The position numbers and the translations under genes are program-made. Under the pieces are notes generated by a model, which saw only the letters and a program-made list of their open reading frames with translations, was not told the origin of the DNA and did not search any database. This document shows positions 38,343-51,008 of a DNA stretch of 64,000 nucleotides, piece by piece; position 1 is the first letter of the stretch, and each line of letters begins with the position of its first letter. This stretch comes from Sycobia sp. Sy_11. Its lineage: Eukaryota > Arthropoda > Insecta > Hymenoptera > Epichrysomallidae. Location of the stretch: NCBI GenBank assembly GCA_018907035.1, contig JACCIC010000350.1, forward strand, positions 124,001-188,000. Reading direction: 5' to 3'.

Positions 38343-39162
38343 TGTGTTTGTGCGTCTGTGTGTAAGACAATTCAAGAACGAGGTTGAAAGAGATAGAGAT
38401 GAGAGGGGGGCGGCACGGAAGGGGGCGTGGGGACGTTATTATTACGCGCCATGTGATGCTAATGTATAGAAGAAGGAGAGAGTAATAGGAGCCTTTGACC
38501 CATCTTACACACTCGCAGGTATACAAATGGACAAGAGCACATACACACACATAATGCCCGAGAGGAGAGACACTAGCGTGCTGCTGATGATCATGATGGC
38601 GATGCATCTTCCGCCGGAAGTGCAGTCAAGGGGTACGGATAAAAGATAGAGAGAGAGAGAGAGAGGGAAAGGGAGAGAGAGAGAGAAAGAGAGATAGAAA
38701 CCGGATGATGGTCTAAAAATAGATTCCTATTATAGGCGAGCGAGTTCTATTGTGCGTGAATAAGATATTATTTTTATCCTGTTGCAAAAATGGAAATGGG
38801 AAGCGTAAGGGCCGCAATTGGAGGTCGAATTCGACTCGGCGTGTATTTTTTTTTTTTCATAAGGGACTCGTCGATCTCGACGAGTTTTTTCGAAATGATT
38901 ATTACAGGCGGCCGAATTTAAAATTGAAGAAATATTTGTAAATTTACCGTTGGAATATTCATAGACTTTTTAGTTTACTAATTTGATATAAATTCTAATT
39001 TATAGCTTTATATAGATCGATGATGGGATAATATTTGTTAATGATAAATTTGAGCGAGCATAATTAGTTTTTTCTATATATAAGTTTCATATGTTTTTGA
39101 ATATAGCATTAATCTTAGTGATTCTACTGCCGATTTCAGATATTTTTATTACATATATATAG

Positions 39163-39204
<42 letters not shown>

Positions 39205-39607
39205 GAGTGAATTATTTTTAACTTTAGCAGTTGCAGAGGCGCAGAAAATCTGACGGCTCGATCCTATAATGACTGTGAAGTATTTTTCATTTAACGAAAT
39301 GTATATAAAAAAAAAAAAAAAAAAAAAAACGAATACGACACTCGTGAACAGACAGCGGCGAAGATATTCGGGATTTATAAACAGAATGAGAATTACTCTC
39401 TGCGATACAATTGGAATGTCGAAATAGTGAAAATTTTCACAGCGTACATCTTCTGGTGTCGATCGGCCAGAACCAGAACTTGGAACTGGGATCGTAGGCC
39501 TATACAATTCGGATTTTAACCAAATGCCACGTAATGCGAACAGGATCGGGTAAAATGGTTGAAGGGATCGAGAAAATAAACACGTATAGCCATCGAATTG
39601 ACGGGAT

Positions 39608-39610
<3 letters not shown>

Positions 39611-39639
<29 letters not shown>

Positions 39640-39670
39640 TGTATGTATGTATGTATGTATGTATGTATGT
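39611..39670. repeat. (TATG)n, 60 bp
   Basis: Perfect tetranucleotide array of about 15 units. Confidence 0.98.
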
Positions 39671-39751
39671 CAGTACGTATGCAAGTGTGTATGTATGCAT
39701 GTAACGGATAGAATGACACAGTACTAGGACGGCTGATAAGATAAAGCGGCG

Positions 39752-39752
<1 letters not shown>

Positions 39753-39808
<56 letters not shown>
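39753..39808. repeat. (TA)n, 56 bp
   Basis: Uninterrupted array. Confidence 0.98.
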
Positions 39809-39811
<3 letters not shown>

Positions 39812-39964
39812 TTACGCTCTTCGTTCGTGCGAATCGCGCGCGCGCACATTAGCGCGGCAATTTAAAATAGTTTAAAATTTGGGTCGACCGACTCACCCAC
39901 GCGGTAACGAGAGCCCGGCACCGCGAAATGCCTCTTTCTGAATCCTCTCTCGTGCTATTCGGGC

Positions 39965-39965
<1 letters not shown>

Positions 39966-40020
<55 letters not shown>
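39966..40020. repeat. (TC)n, 55 bp
   Basis: Perfect pyrimidine array. Confidence 0.98.
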
Positions 40021-40027
<7 letters not shown>

Positions 40028-42177
40028 CGTGTTTCACACTCCGACGCTCGCGTATCTATATTTGTAATATTCGTTAAAAAAAAAAAAAAAAGACACTTAT
40101 GCGCTCCTGCAGCTTTTCAAAATTATGCGCTCGCCTGCGTAGAATACAAACGGGACGTAAAGGTCTATTTAGAGATTGTAATTTCGCAGAATTATTGATA
40201 CCGATACGTTAATTGAACGTTTTATTGCTTATATTTTGGTCGTTCGCAGGCTTCAGGAAATCGGCCAAAATATCTGGTTTGGTGAATAAAACAGCGACAA
40301 AAAAAGAAAAAAAAATTGAATCGCAGACGCGCGTTAAATTCTCCTCGCCGTTTAAAGTGGCAATAAAATTTTGGTGTATACAATATTTTTTATGAATTTG
40401 CGGAAACGCGCCTATCTATTCCACAGGATTTCGGCTTAATCTTGCGCGTCATGAAGGCACCCAACAGCGATTCAATATGAATAGAATCGAATTTTTTCCA
40501 AATATCGGAACCCGTCTAAAAGCATTTTTTATTGTAAATTTTAACCTTCCTTACATTCTAATATAATTATGGAAGAATTGCGTTAATAAATATTTTTTCC
40601 TCATTCTAACCTACAAATCGCATCTTCACCGCTTGATTCCGGTTCTCATGACGAAAAATATAGTCTTTACCTAGTACGAAAAGTCTTTTTTTACGAACCT
40701 CGTTACAACCCTCGGCTTCGCCTCGGGCCGCAAACCTCTCGTTTCGTAAATAAAGCCTTTCCATACTCGGTAAAAAATGTACTATTGTCGGTCTTACGTC
40801 TTTATACTATAATATATTAAATAAAACAATGACAATCAGACTGTCCTTGTTTATATTCACCCCCCCCCCCTCCGAAGAATCTGAAACAGAACTTATTATT
40901 ACAGTAAATTATATTGAAAATTAATAATAAAATAAAATAAAAATACAAACAATAGATAAAATAAAAATAATGAAAACAATAATCTACGTTAGTAATTAGA
41001 TTCACCTTTGGTGTCCGACGTTTCGAACCGCTACGCATTTATGCGTAGTTGTAAAAGAAAAAAAAAATAGCATTTCTTGAGAATGACACGCAGCGTTGGC
41101 TCGTAAAAATTTTTTGGCACCATTTTGGAAATAATCGATATTACCAGCCAGGGTCTGGATCGAATACGTCATCCAAATGTTGCCGCAGCCTCTCGGTCAT
41201 ACTGCTTCCTGAATATTTAATTTGGATCTGCCGATGTGGAGGGTAGTCGGCGAATTTTGCATGGAGAGAGAGAGAGAGAGTGTGTGCGTGTGTGCGCATG
41301 TGTGTATTATAATAAGGACAGTCTCAATAAATCTTGCGCATATAATCAATATACAATCGTCGTCGTCGTCGTCGTTCCTCATATCCCTCACCGGTGCGAG
41401 GACGAGTCGCGTCAGTAACATCTTTCTTTCTCTCTATTATACACGGACATTATACCTGCAGTGCCTCGACTGACAATTACACTTACGAGCGGTTACAACG
41501 CTGTATTCGCATTCCAAGGCGCGCGGCTTCTTTAACGCTATTATGTATGCGCGCGGTGCGCCAATTTCTGCATTTTTATCATTTTGATTCTATCCCCTAA
41601 GTAATAAAAATGGTAGATTTCGGTTTTTAGACAACGTAGAAAAAAATTTTACTTTAAATTTTTAGTTGTAAAAATTTTGATGTTGGATGAAAGCTTTAGA
41701 GGCGATAGCGCGTCAACGATTTTTTTTACATCTTTTCCTTTGGTCAAACACTCACTGTTACAGATAGACTTTACACAAAAATTTGATGATAAAACTTTCA
41801 ATGGATGCGACTTTTCGATTTTCATTATAGAGGTTTCCGTTATCAAATCAGTCTATCTGTATCTCTTTGTCTGTATTAAACAAAAAAAAAAAAAATAATA
41901 ATAATAAACCGGCCTAGGAACCTACCGCTAAATTTAGAACATCCCGGCGCGACGGTCAGCGACGACGTGGAATTCCCGTTGCAAGCGCCACCGGTCGATT
42001 GCACAAGTATATATATATATATATTCTGTGCACGAGAGCTAGAGAGAATGAAATTTGGCAGCGGATCGTCTACTGCGACGGGAGCGCGAGTATAATAATA
42101 CAATAATTATTATACCGGCGCGGCGCGGCGCGATGATTCAGAGGATAGGTATTATGAGCCTCGCAGGGGATATAGCG

Positions 42178-42180
<3 letters not shown>

Positions 42181-42212
<32 letters not shown>
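42181..42212. repeat. (GA)n
   Basis: Polypurine array followed by a CG tract. Confidence 0.96.
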
Positions 42213-42215
<3 letters not shown>

Positions 42216-42700
42216 CGCGCGCGCGACTCATCGTCGTCTGCAGCCCGAGCCAGAGCGCTGGTGATGGTCTTGCAAAATTATATATATATATTTAGCTCCA
42301 GCGGGGTAAGCCCCCAAAAGTCGCACTCTCGCGAACGGGTCCGAGGGAATAGATTAGAAAGTATATAGAAAGGGGAGAGAGAGAGAGGGAGAGAGAGAAG
42401 AGACGATTCCTTGCGAATCCTCGCGCAATCCATTGTGTACGGACCAAGATGGCGATTGCGCCGAGGATGTCGCGAGGAGTATCGTAAATTAAGCGTTGTA
42501 CGCTGTAGAGGTGTCGTTGGCGTTTAATTTTTTTTTCTTGTCTCTTTTTTTTCATTTTGCCAAGATGATCCTTTTTAACAACCTCGAGAAAGTACAGCGA
42601 TTTCTATAGACTTTTCTGTACGATAAACGTCTGATCCTTGGGTTTCTCGCCGAATCCTTGGTTTTTTTTTAATACGATTTCTCGATCGGCTGTGCCTAAT

Positions 42701-45700
42701 GGGCCGATTTACTAAATCGTGAAAATTAGCAGGAGGAGAATTTTTGAAATCTCGATATGAGCACTGGCGGCAATTAGTGAGTTTTCTGTACGCGCTTGGA
42801 GATCGGCCTCTTCCACGTATTCATTTAACGCAAGGATTGTCAAAAAAGTGTGTATATATATATAGATGGATATGCAGTGACAATTGATTTTATTGGTTGG
42901 ACATCTTGCGAGGAAAACCTCGCACGAGTTAGAAAAAGCAACTTTCTCGCATGTATCAAAGTTTCATTTTATACAACATGAGAGCGGCACTAAGTCATGT
43001 CATAAAATTTTGATTATTGTGTTATAGTGGTATAAAAGCGTTCGTAGCGCGTAAACGATGACAATTTGTAAAATTTCAATTCTAAACTGTTGGGGGTGAA
43101 ATTTGATACAAAAATTGAAATATTTTAGCATTTACAATAAGCTGCTTTACATTGTTGTAAAGTCTTTTTCTTAAAACTTTTCTTCACATACAGTAATTAA
43201 TAATAATTCAGAATAATTGACCTTTTCTTACCTTATGTTATCTCCAAAATGTATGACGTAGCTATATTATTCAATGCTAAATAATTTCGTATGAAATTAA
43301 TAAAGCTTAAAATAAAAAAACAAATAATAATAATAACAGACCTTACCGAGATTTTATTTCCTTCTGCATAATTTTTTTTGTAGTCACTAATTACTTGGTG
43401 AGGAAACGCGTCAAGTACAGCCTAAATGTATAGCATAAAGTACATACATGAATGATATTTTCGTCAGACGATAATTAAAATTAAAATTATAACTTAAAGA
43501 TTAACTTTGTATAATTGTATAAGTGTTTTTTTTTTCTTTCTTACTTGAAGACTAAATATAAAACCACTGAGACAGTGTACACTCTTTTCATACTAATTCA
43601 CGTTTCAACGTCGAAAAGTCACAAAACAAACATTGCTCTTGAAATGGAAGCAGTTTCTGTATAAGCAAAAAAAAAAAAATCCTCGAGCTTCTTCTAAATG
43701 GTAAAGATATTTATTCAGCTTAGAAACGCGTTCTCCGCCTGAGAAAAGATATACAAGCGTCAGTAAATCAAACTCAGTTTCTTCCTCTACTATACATTTA
43801 CAAACTTAATGAATTATATTCTCTTTCTTTTCACTATAATGTGACTTTCGTATAGGATTACTTCTCGCAAATGAATTAGGCATATAAAAACTGCAGGAAG
43901 TTTGGGAGAAGGAAAGAATGAAAGAGAGATAGAGGGGTGAGGGGGGGGGGAGACAGTGAGATTAGTAACAGATTTTTTCTGGCTTTGAAGTATAATCCTG
44001 TTTAGCCGAAATGCGTGAATACAAAGATCAATATAATAAGATAATAAGGAATTGAGTAATGCAAGCAAAGTAACTGAGAAGTAAAGAATTTGCATTAAAT
44101 ATTGAATAATATTATAATAACACCGTTAATACCGATCCTAGGTCTGATTCTCATAATAAGAGAAATAATAAAACAAATAATGATATATTATTATTCATAA
44201 CTGAATATTTCATCTCTGGTCGGTCGATCACTCTACGATTCCAGTCAGATCTGCGGAAACATCAAGATCCGACAAAAGAGATTGCTTTAAATAATTGGAA
44301 GAATATCTTCAGTAACTGATGCAATTCGGAAACGAGTTGTGAGACGAGAAGATTAACAAGTGAAGGATAAATTGAGGGAAAGTCTAAGACAGGTGCGCGG
44401 CTTTAATAATTACTTGCTCAGTTCGACCGGATGACCGTACGATGGAAATTTCCCAAAACGAAAGGTAGACGAGCATTTTTGCGGTATTCGCAGTTCGTTG
44501 GAACCATTTTTATAGAGACGCTTGCGATTCGAACACGTGGCTAGTGATTAGATGATGTATTTCGACTATCTGTTCGCTTAGATGGAATATAGGTGAACAA
44601 CAATAGTTCGATACGCCGTATGGAGTACGATAGCGATTACAGTACGTCCATTTCACCTAATAGTGTATACAATTGGCGCGGAATTTATATAGGCACATCG
44701 TTTACGTAAGATCCTCTAAATGTAGGATATATTAATTGTACAGTGATATAATTGACTACCAAGTAAGATTGCTTTAATTGTGTTATCATAGGCATTAAGT
44801 AGCAAATCATTCCTATTATTCTAGTTCCCGACAGCGTTGATGTCAACGTTTCGTGTCTTTTCTCTTTGAAGTGCTTCGTAGACGTAATCGGGTTCGAAGG
44901 ACAGGTAAAGCGGTATGTCACAGCATATACGAGAAAAGACAAGTTCTTTGTTTAAGACTGAAAATTGTCATTTGTGTTAATTGGAGATAGCAAATGCCCG
45001 TCTAGGCTATCTAGCGGGCCGTCAATGTAAGCGTTTATTGTCAAATTTTACATATCTTTTCGAACTTTTGGAAAATCACAACTGCGTGTCTACGACCCTT
45101 CGATTAATCCGCAAAACCATTTTGAGTACAGAAGTCATCGTCACGGACAATTCGCCCGAGCTCACGTCATTAAGAGGTGCGCGATGAATTGCTTCGAAAA
45201 CTATCGAAAAAAAAAAAGAACATTTTGACCGACGGACAATTAGTCGATGCCCAGACGATACCGAGAGCTTCGAATGACGGGTCTGACATGCCGGACACGG
45301 ATGAGATATTTCGGAAAGTTTGGGCGATCGAGATCTGAGCCAATGGCTTTTCCGTCATTCGTGGGACCTGGCCGCGGCAAAAACTGACGAATCGAAGGAA
45401 TAAAATATGAGGACGCGCAAAAGGGCGCGCAAAACGCATCATCGAAGCTGAATAACGATCGTAACGATCCGCGTTAGGATCGGCCGTAGTGTAGAGAGGA
45501 GCGGATCGAGATGACTCGGCTCGTATCTCAATTACATACACTTGGGGAAACGACGAAAAAGCGCGGGATTGGTAAGGGCGGGGAGGAGGATCAAGAGAGC
45601 AAGGAACGGGCATAATACACACGGCGTCAATCAAGCACCGGCTTCCGTCGTCCGAGATTAAGGCTAAGCCCATTATAAGCTCTCGTAAGAAAAATCCGCA
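42701..45700. other. Repeat-poor stretch
   Basis: This is the longest part of the window with almost no dinucleotide arrays. It is AT-rich to about 44400 and more balanced to 45700. The minus frame over 45170-45673 (about 167 codons) shows no recognisable domain and may be chance. If conserved non-coding or cryptic exonic sequence exists, this is a likely place. Confidence 0.4.
42907..42924. repeat. Small perfect hairpin TGCGAGG-AAAA-CCTCGCA
   Basis: Seven perfectly paired GC-rich bases close an AAAA loop. Function is unknown, and it may be chance. Confidence 0.5.
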
Positions 45701-45823
45701 CGTGTATGTATATAGTAATAGTGGATCAGGCTCGAGCTCGGACGAACGTTTGATTATGGAACGTGCAGGATGTATTAGGAGAGCTCAGTCGATCCGCGCA
45801 CGCTCGCGTACTTTGTACATATG

Positions 45824-45835
<12 letters not shown>

Positions 45836-45876
<41 letters not shown>
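45836..45876. repeat. (AT)n
   Basis: Array preceded by GTATAT units. Confidence 0.97.
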
Positions 45877-45881
<5 letters not shown>

Positions 45882-46336
45882 ATCGTAATCAATTGAACAC
45901 GATTCGGATGTTGGGAAGACGGCTGGGGGCAAGATGGGCGGGGGGCGAGTCCCCCGAGATTTTTTCTTCTTCGGAGGGTTAATATACAAGGGGGAACGAC
46001 AATTAGAGATTAAACGGCTTACCCAAGTCGAGAGTCCTATAATGCTCTTATCCCCGGATATCAGTGGTATTATATCGCTCGTGCAGTACGTACAGGGGAG
46101 GGGGGGTGTCGCGCGTTCATCGAAGTTTCGCGAGAAGTCAATTCGCTTAGCGTGGGTCGCAGTGAAACTTGTCACTCGACGCCTTATCGATGTATAAACG
46201 TACGACTGCCGAGTATACGTAGGATTTAAAGCTCGCCCGCGAGTATTGGGCTAAAACATTCGTATCACCGCATCTCTATTCCGCTGATTCGCCACGCGAA
46301 AAATCGTAACGTATAACGGCTGGTGTTCGACGTTAT

Positions 46337-46361
46337 CCCCCCCCCCCACCCCACCCACCGC
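46337..46361 (-). other. G-quadruplex-capable cluster on the minus strand
   Basis: A run of eleven C, then CCCC, CCC and more C separated by single A on the plus strand, gives a minus-strand pattern of four or more G-runs with one-base loops. Confidence 0.45.
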
Positions 46362-46671
46362 CGAGGATCCAACAAATGGATCGGACGACACGTTTCGCCG
46401 TCGATCTGCTGGGACCCGCCGCCTCCACTCGCCCCGCGTACGCCGACGACAATTAATCAGCTCGCGGCGCGAACAAATGGGGCTGATTCATCCCGCGAAC
46501 GAGGGGCCGTCCTAAGTGTACTGGGCGCCCCTCGAGCCGCGAATCTAATTGGCCGGTGCGTGGATGGACGGGAAGGACGAGGGATGAACGGAGCGTTGCT
46601 CGAATCCCCGTATTAGATCGGGTGCCGGGGACGCGCGTTATATGCGCGTTTGTTGAAGCTCGAAATTGCAG

Positions 46672-46674
<3 letters not shown>

Positions 46675-46714
<40 letters not shown>
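46675..46714. repeat. (TA)n then (CA)n(CG)n
   Basis: TA array followed directly by CA and CG units to about 46740. Confidence 0.96.
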
Positions 46715-46721
<7 letters not shown>

Positions 46722-47897
46722 CACACACACGCGCGCGCCCGCGTTGGATTTTTATACCGATTGATATTCTCTGGATTGATAAATAATTACGAATGCTTTT
46801 TGTCTGTTGTCGTAGTAAAAGATTGATATGAGTATATTGTATTTGCTTTACAAAAAAAAAAAAAAAAAAAAAAAAAATAAAAACTGTACATTTATCAAGT
46901 ATATGATGCACTTTTAAACGACCGTTCAAAAGCGATTTAGCGAAGAGAACGTGCGTCATTATTACTGATAAATATGTATATAGTTGGCATTAGATTAAAA
47001 AAAAAATTAAGCAATTAAAAATAAAAACAAAAAAGTTCGTATCGAGCGATATCGTATCGCGAAATGCACATTGTTTTTATTAACTTCTTGGCATACCAAT
47101 ATGTTAATTAATACGTAGGATAAGTATTAAATCATTATTTGCGACGATCGGAGAGAACGATTTATTTTCAATTTTTTTCTGTCATATTGTAATTATAATT
47201 ATATGTATAATGTTCATAGAAACGAACAGATTAAGCATTATAAAATATTAGTTTAAGTACCTCGTAATGGAAAATGACCTTAGCCAACTAAAAATCATTT
47301 AACATTATTTCTTTATAGTTTAGGTACGAATCCTAATAAAACGTGTAAGAAAAAATTTTAATTCATTTGGGAATAATTATTGAAAATTGAAATTGACTGC
47401 AAATCTGTCCCTGAACAAACCAGTACTTAGCTTTTCAAAGTAAATATTCAAGAAAATAGCTGTACTAGTGCAGGGGAAAAAGTACGATTTGATTTTAGAA
47501 CTGATAAGACACTAGAAGTTTGGTTTATCCTAAAAAAATTACTAAGACTATCGTATAGCTAAAGAAGGCAGCTTTCCGTTGTCCATCGTAACTTAAAACA
47601 CTGTTTAAACAACTGCATATATATATATATATATATTTTTTTTTTTTCGGCACAAAAACTTTACAGACAATCCGTATCCCCTTGATATTCTCTCCCTGCG
47701 TCGGGAAGTTTTCACGCGTCGGGTTGGGATCGGGGCCGTGGGAAGTTTTGCAAGTTCCGGGCCCGGAGATGCGACTTCTATATAAAGCTCGAGAAAGAGT
47801 TCCTATCGCAGCGGGCAGGGTGTGGGAGGGGGGGGGAGGAAACTTTCGTGAATAAGTCGGAAACAAAGATGCGCGCGCGTGCGCGCTTTTACCCGTG

Positions 47898-47898
<1 letters not shown>

Positions 47899-47942
<44 letters not shown>

Positions 47943-47996
47943 TGTATGTATGTATGTATGTATGTATAGTATATGTATGTATGTATATGTATGTAT
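47899..47996. repeat. (AT)n followed by (TATG)n
   Basis: An AT array to 47939 passes into TATG units with few interruptions. Confidence 0.96.
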
Positions 47997-49115
47997 ACAT
48001 ACATAGATAGACATGTAGACCCCGAAATTCGTGATCGGAAATATTCGGGAGTGAGTGGTCCGGAGCTTTTTTCTCTCTTCTGTCTTTTTGTTTTCTCAAT
48101 CGAGAAGTGGAAAGAGCCAATGTTGACTCTTTTGGATTAGTGTGTGCAGGAGGGTTGTTCTTTTTTTTTTTTCATTCTTCTCTCGATCCTTGAATTCGCG
48201 AAGGAGCGCAGACGCGTGCGTGTTCGTGTTTTTTTTTTTTTTTTTTTTTTTTGTTCGTCGAATCCGGGGGATCTTGTTTAAATATTAGCTTTGCCGATGT
48301 TAAAATGTGGCGCTTGCAAATAGAGCTTATGAAGCTCTCCTTCTCCGTCTCCCTCGGCTTTTAGCTGATGCGCGAACGACAGCATTTAGTTTTTAAGATA
48401 TTTTCGGAATATGTGAAATTTAACGAAGCGCTTCAGACCCGGTCGGTTATCACAGCGACAGAGATAATCCACAATGTCGTATACGCCACTTAAGGATTAA
48501 TCAATGGCGCTTGAGTGCGTCCCATTTCGTCCCCCTACCCTCCGGCGAAAGCAGTCTTAAAGCAGTCAGAAAATTTTAGGCGGGTGCCCCCTTTTTTTTC
48601 CACAAAATGCCACGATTCCATCCAAGTTTTCCATCAATTTCACGAGACCGAAATGACGTGCCATTCGTTGCGACAAATTGTCGTTAACGATTATTCTATG
48701 GTTCGCGATACCGTCGAAATACAGCTGTCATTGTCAATCACCTCCCCAAGTTTAGTTAAGTTCGAAGATATTTATCAGAAGCTCCTTTAAGTTTCATTGA
48801 ATATGAAAAAAAAGGATTCGATTTTTTATTCCGCACCGCTGCTGTTCTCATCAAGCTCATCCTTGGCCTCGCGCGGAATTTCTGACTCGCTTGAAATTTT
48901 CCAGCTTAATTCTCATTTTCAAGTTTGAAAAGTTCTCCGTCAACATTTGCATACTAATATTAACTGAACATATACGTCCAAAGAGAAATGGCAGCCGTTC
49001 AAAAAAAGCCTAAAAACAAAAAAAATTGCAGAAAATCTACTTTTCGTTTGTCTATCGAGGGAGATAGGTCGTTTTTTTTTCATTTTTTTTTTTCTTCATC
49101 TCTTCGGCATTTCAG

Positions 49116-49130
49116 TTTTGTACAAAATTG
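49116..49130 (+). other. Candidate 15-nt microexon
   Basis: A long T/C tract (49072-49110) leads to GGCATTTCAG, then 15 nt (TTTTGTACAAAATTG), then GTAAGTTC. Both sites are near consensus and the exon length is a multiple of three (five codons, FCTKL, if read in phase 0). Microexons of this size occur in insect neuronal and muscle genes. There is no flanking exon in the window to confirm it. Confidence 0.25.
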
Positions 49131-49785
49131 GTAAGTTCTTTTGATTTCTGAGGCAAAACCGATGCGCGCGCGGTCAAAATAAAAGTCAATTATCAATATT
49201 GATTTTACGAGATGAAAAATCTAGCATACGATTGGGAACGAAGAATTTCATTGAACTCGACGGGGCCGCATATGAAAGGAGAACTCCGATGGGTCGTCTG
49301 AAATTCACAAGCATCGTATCCAAATGCGTTCTGCATCATCTACGTGGATGTCGATTTTTGAATTGCTGAAAATTGCAGCGGCAACAACAACAAGAACAAC
49401 GGACATCAAAAACACCGCCAAATCGCGCCCTTTAACCGCAGTTTTCTCAATCCTTGAATTTTTAACGCGACGGCCTCTCCCTCTCGTCTATCCTCGCCGC
49501 GATATTCGCCCCCCTCCTCCCCCCCCCATGGTTCCGTAAACGGCCGATCGTTTAGCGTCGGAAAAATTCGATTAGATCCGCGCGCTCCTCGTTGCCACTG
49601 CATGGGCTGGCGAGATAAGCGTTGCCCGATCTCGACGCCGCGCGCACCGTGCCGCTCCGTAGCAATTGGCCAAAACATAGGGGGTCGGCTCGGGCGCGAC
49701 TACGACGTGAAGTTCGGAGGCCCGTAGTCGTCGCGGAACGAGTCGCGCGTGCTCCGTCGCACAAGCAATACGTACATTGTTATAA

Positions 49786-49803
49786 TAATAATAATATATA
49801 TAA

Positions 49804-49843
<40 letters not shown>
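49786..49843. repeat. (AAT)n then (ATT)n inverted trinucleotide arrays
   Basis: Short ATA units pass through TATATA into a longer ATT array, self-complementary across the junction. Confidence 0.95.
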
Positions 49844-49844
<1 letters not shown>

Positions 49845-49881
49845 TAAGTCGTTTATGGTTGACGTGACTATACGTAGTCTA

Positions 49882-49885
<4 letters not shown>

Positions 49886-49926
<41 letters not shown>
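49886..49926. repeat. (AT)n
   Basis: Uninterrupted array. Confidence 0.97.
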
Positions 49927-49928
<2 letters not shown>

Positions 49929-50030
49929 TATGCTGCGGTGAGCAGTTTTGTTCTTACCGCGGGTGAGCCGGGCAATATTGCGCTGGTTGAAAACAATTAC
50001 GTATATTATTCGCCTCTGTATAGCGAATAA

Positions 50031-50034
<4 letters not shown>

Positions 50035-50090
<56 letters not shown>
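50035..50090. repeat. (AT)n, 56 bp
   Basis: Uninterrupted array. Confidence 0.98.
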
Positions 50091-50093
<3 letters not shown>

Positions 50094-50148
50094 TCCTCTA
50101 TAGATACTTTTAAATATTGACCAACACTGATCGATTGGGTGCTGTAAT

Positions 50149-50199
50149 ATACACACACACTCGCGCGCACACACACACACACACACACATACGCGCGCG
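50149..50199. repeat. (AC)n with CG units
   Basis: Alternating purine-pyrimidine tract, Z-DNA capable. Confidence 0.95.
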
Positions 50200-50971
50200 C
50201 GCCGATGCAAAGAGCCGATTCGTGTTTCGTATGCTGTAAAAGTTACTATTTCCATTATTTGTAATCGTATGTGTATATATATGTATATAATAAAAAGATT
50301 GTTTAGAACTGTAGAGAAGGAGAGAGAGAGAGAGAAGCGAAGGTTATCTCGCTGGAGCAAGCCGAAGCTTACATTGTTCGTGCCGTATAGAGTAATAAAA
50401 AACTTTTTAAAATTTTTTTTTTATGTTTTGCTTTTATTTAGCACGTATAAAAGCTCTTATTGAAAGAAGACAACCCGTCTAGAAGAAAAATAAATCTTAG
50501 ACTTTATCTGGAAGTTTTCTCGCGTCTAATTTTTTTTCACACGAAGGGGACAGAACGCCGAAAAGATGGAAACAATAATAATTTTGCGATCGCATCGAAA
50601 TTCTCCATCTTTTAGCGACGAAAAACGAATTATTACATAAATTAACACTTGCCCTGATAAAAAAAAATCGTGTTTTTTTCTGTCTTCTTGTAAAAAAAAC
50701 TCTGTTTCCTGTATTCACAGTCGGCCGCGCTTATCGCATCGTTAATTAAACAAATTCAAATAGTTTGTTAATGCTCCGTCACGCGGCGCAGTCTCGTGTT
50801 ATTATTTTTCTACGCCATTAATCAAAACGCGTATACGTTGAAAAACTGCGTCGAAGATAATGATAATTCAACACTCCATACTTCTAATATATATATATGT
50901 ATGTATGTATACATGTATGTATGTATGTATGTATGTATATTTACACTTATATTGTATTATTTATACCCGCA

Positions 50972-51008
50972 CCTGATTAATGTATTTGTTTTTCTGTTTC
51001 AGGTGAGT
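50972..51008 (+). promoter_or_regulatory. Candidate recursive splice site (acceptor joined to donor)
   Basis: A T-rich tract TTTGTTTTTCTGTTTCAG is followed directly by GTGAGT, so the acceptor AG (51001-51002) and donor GT (51003-51004) abut. A branch-point match CTGAT has its A at 50976, 26 nt before the AG. Drosophila long introns are removed stepwise through exactly such zero-length sites (consensus pyrimidines-NCAG|GTRAGT). A second AG 12 nt later (TTGTTGCAG, ending 51016) would make it a tandem acceptor instead. Confidence 0.4.

Larger units (their letters stand above)
34111..42700. other. Non-coding stretch with many simple repeats
   Basis: Holds TA, CT, GA and TATG arrays, a CpG-rich patch at 37920-38260, and AT-rich unique DNA. 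A 55-codon ATG frame at 37404-37571 is considered chance. An acceptor-like site at about 40250 (CGTTCGCAG) has no convincing exon after it. A GTC array lies near 41355. Confidence 0.5.
45701..49080. other. Non-coding stretch
   Basis: TA and ATGT arrays, a CpG-rich patch at 46320-46640, AT-rich unique DNA at 46960-47560, and A- and T-runs. An acceptor-like AAATTTTCCAG lies near 48904. Nothing coding is recognised. Confidence 0.5.

Noticed and set aside
38500..38525. CACTCGCAG|GTATAC junction
   Set aside because: The pyrimidine tract is interrupted and GTATAC is a weak donor.
45170..45673. 167-codon minus-strand open frame
   Set aside because: No recognisable domain, ends in a poly-Phe stretch from a homopolymer, and lies in GC-balanced DNA where chance frames of this length occur.
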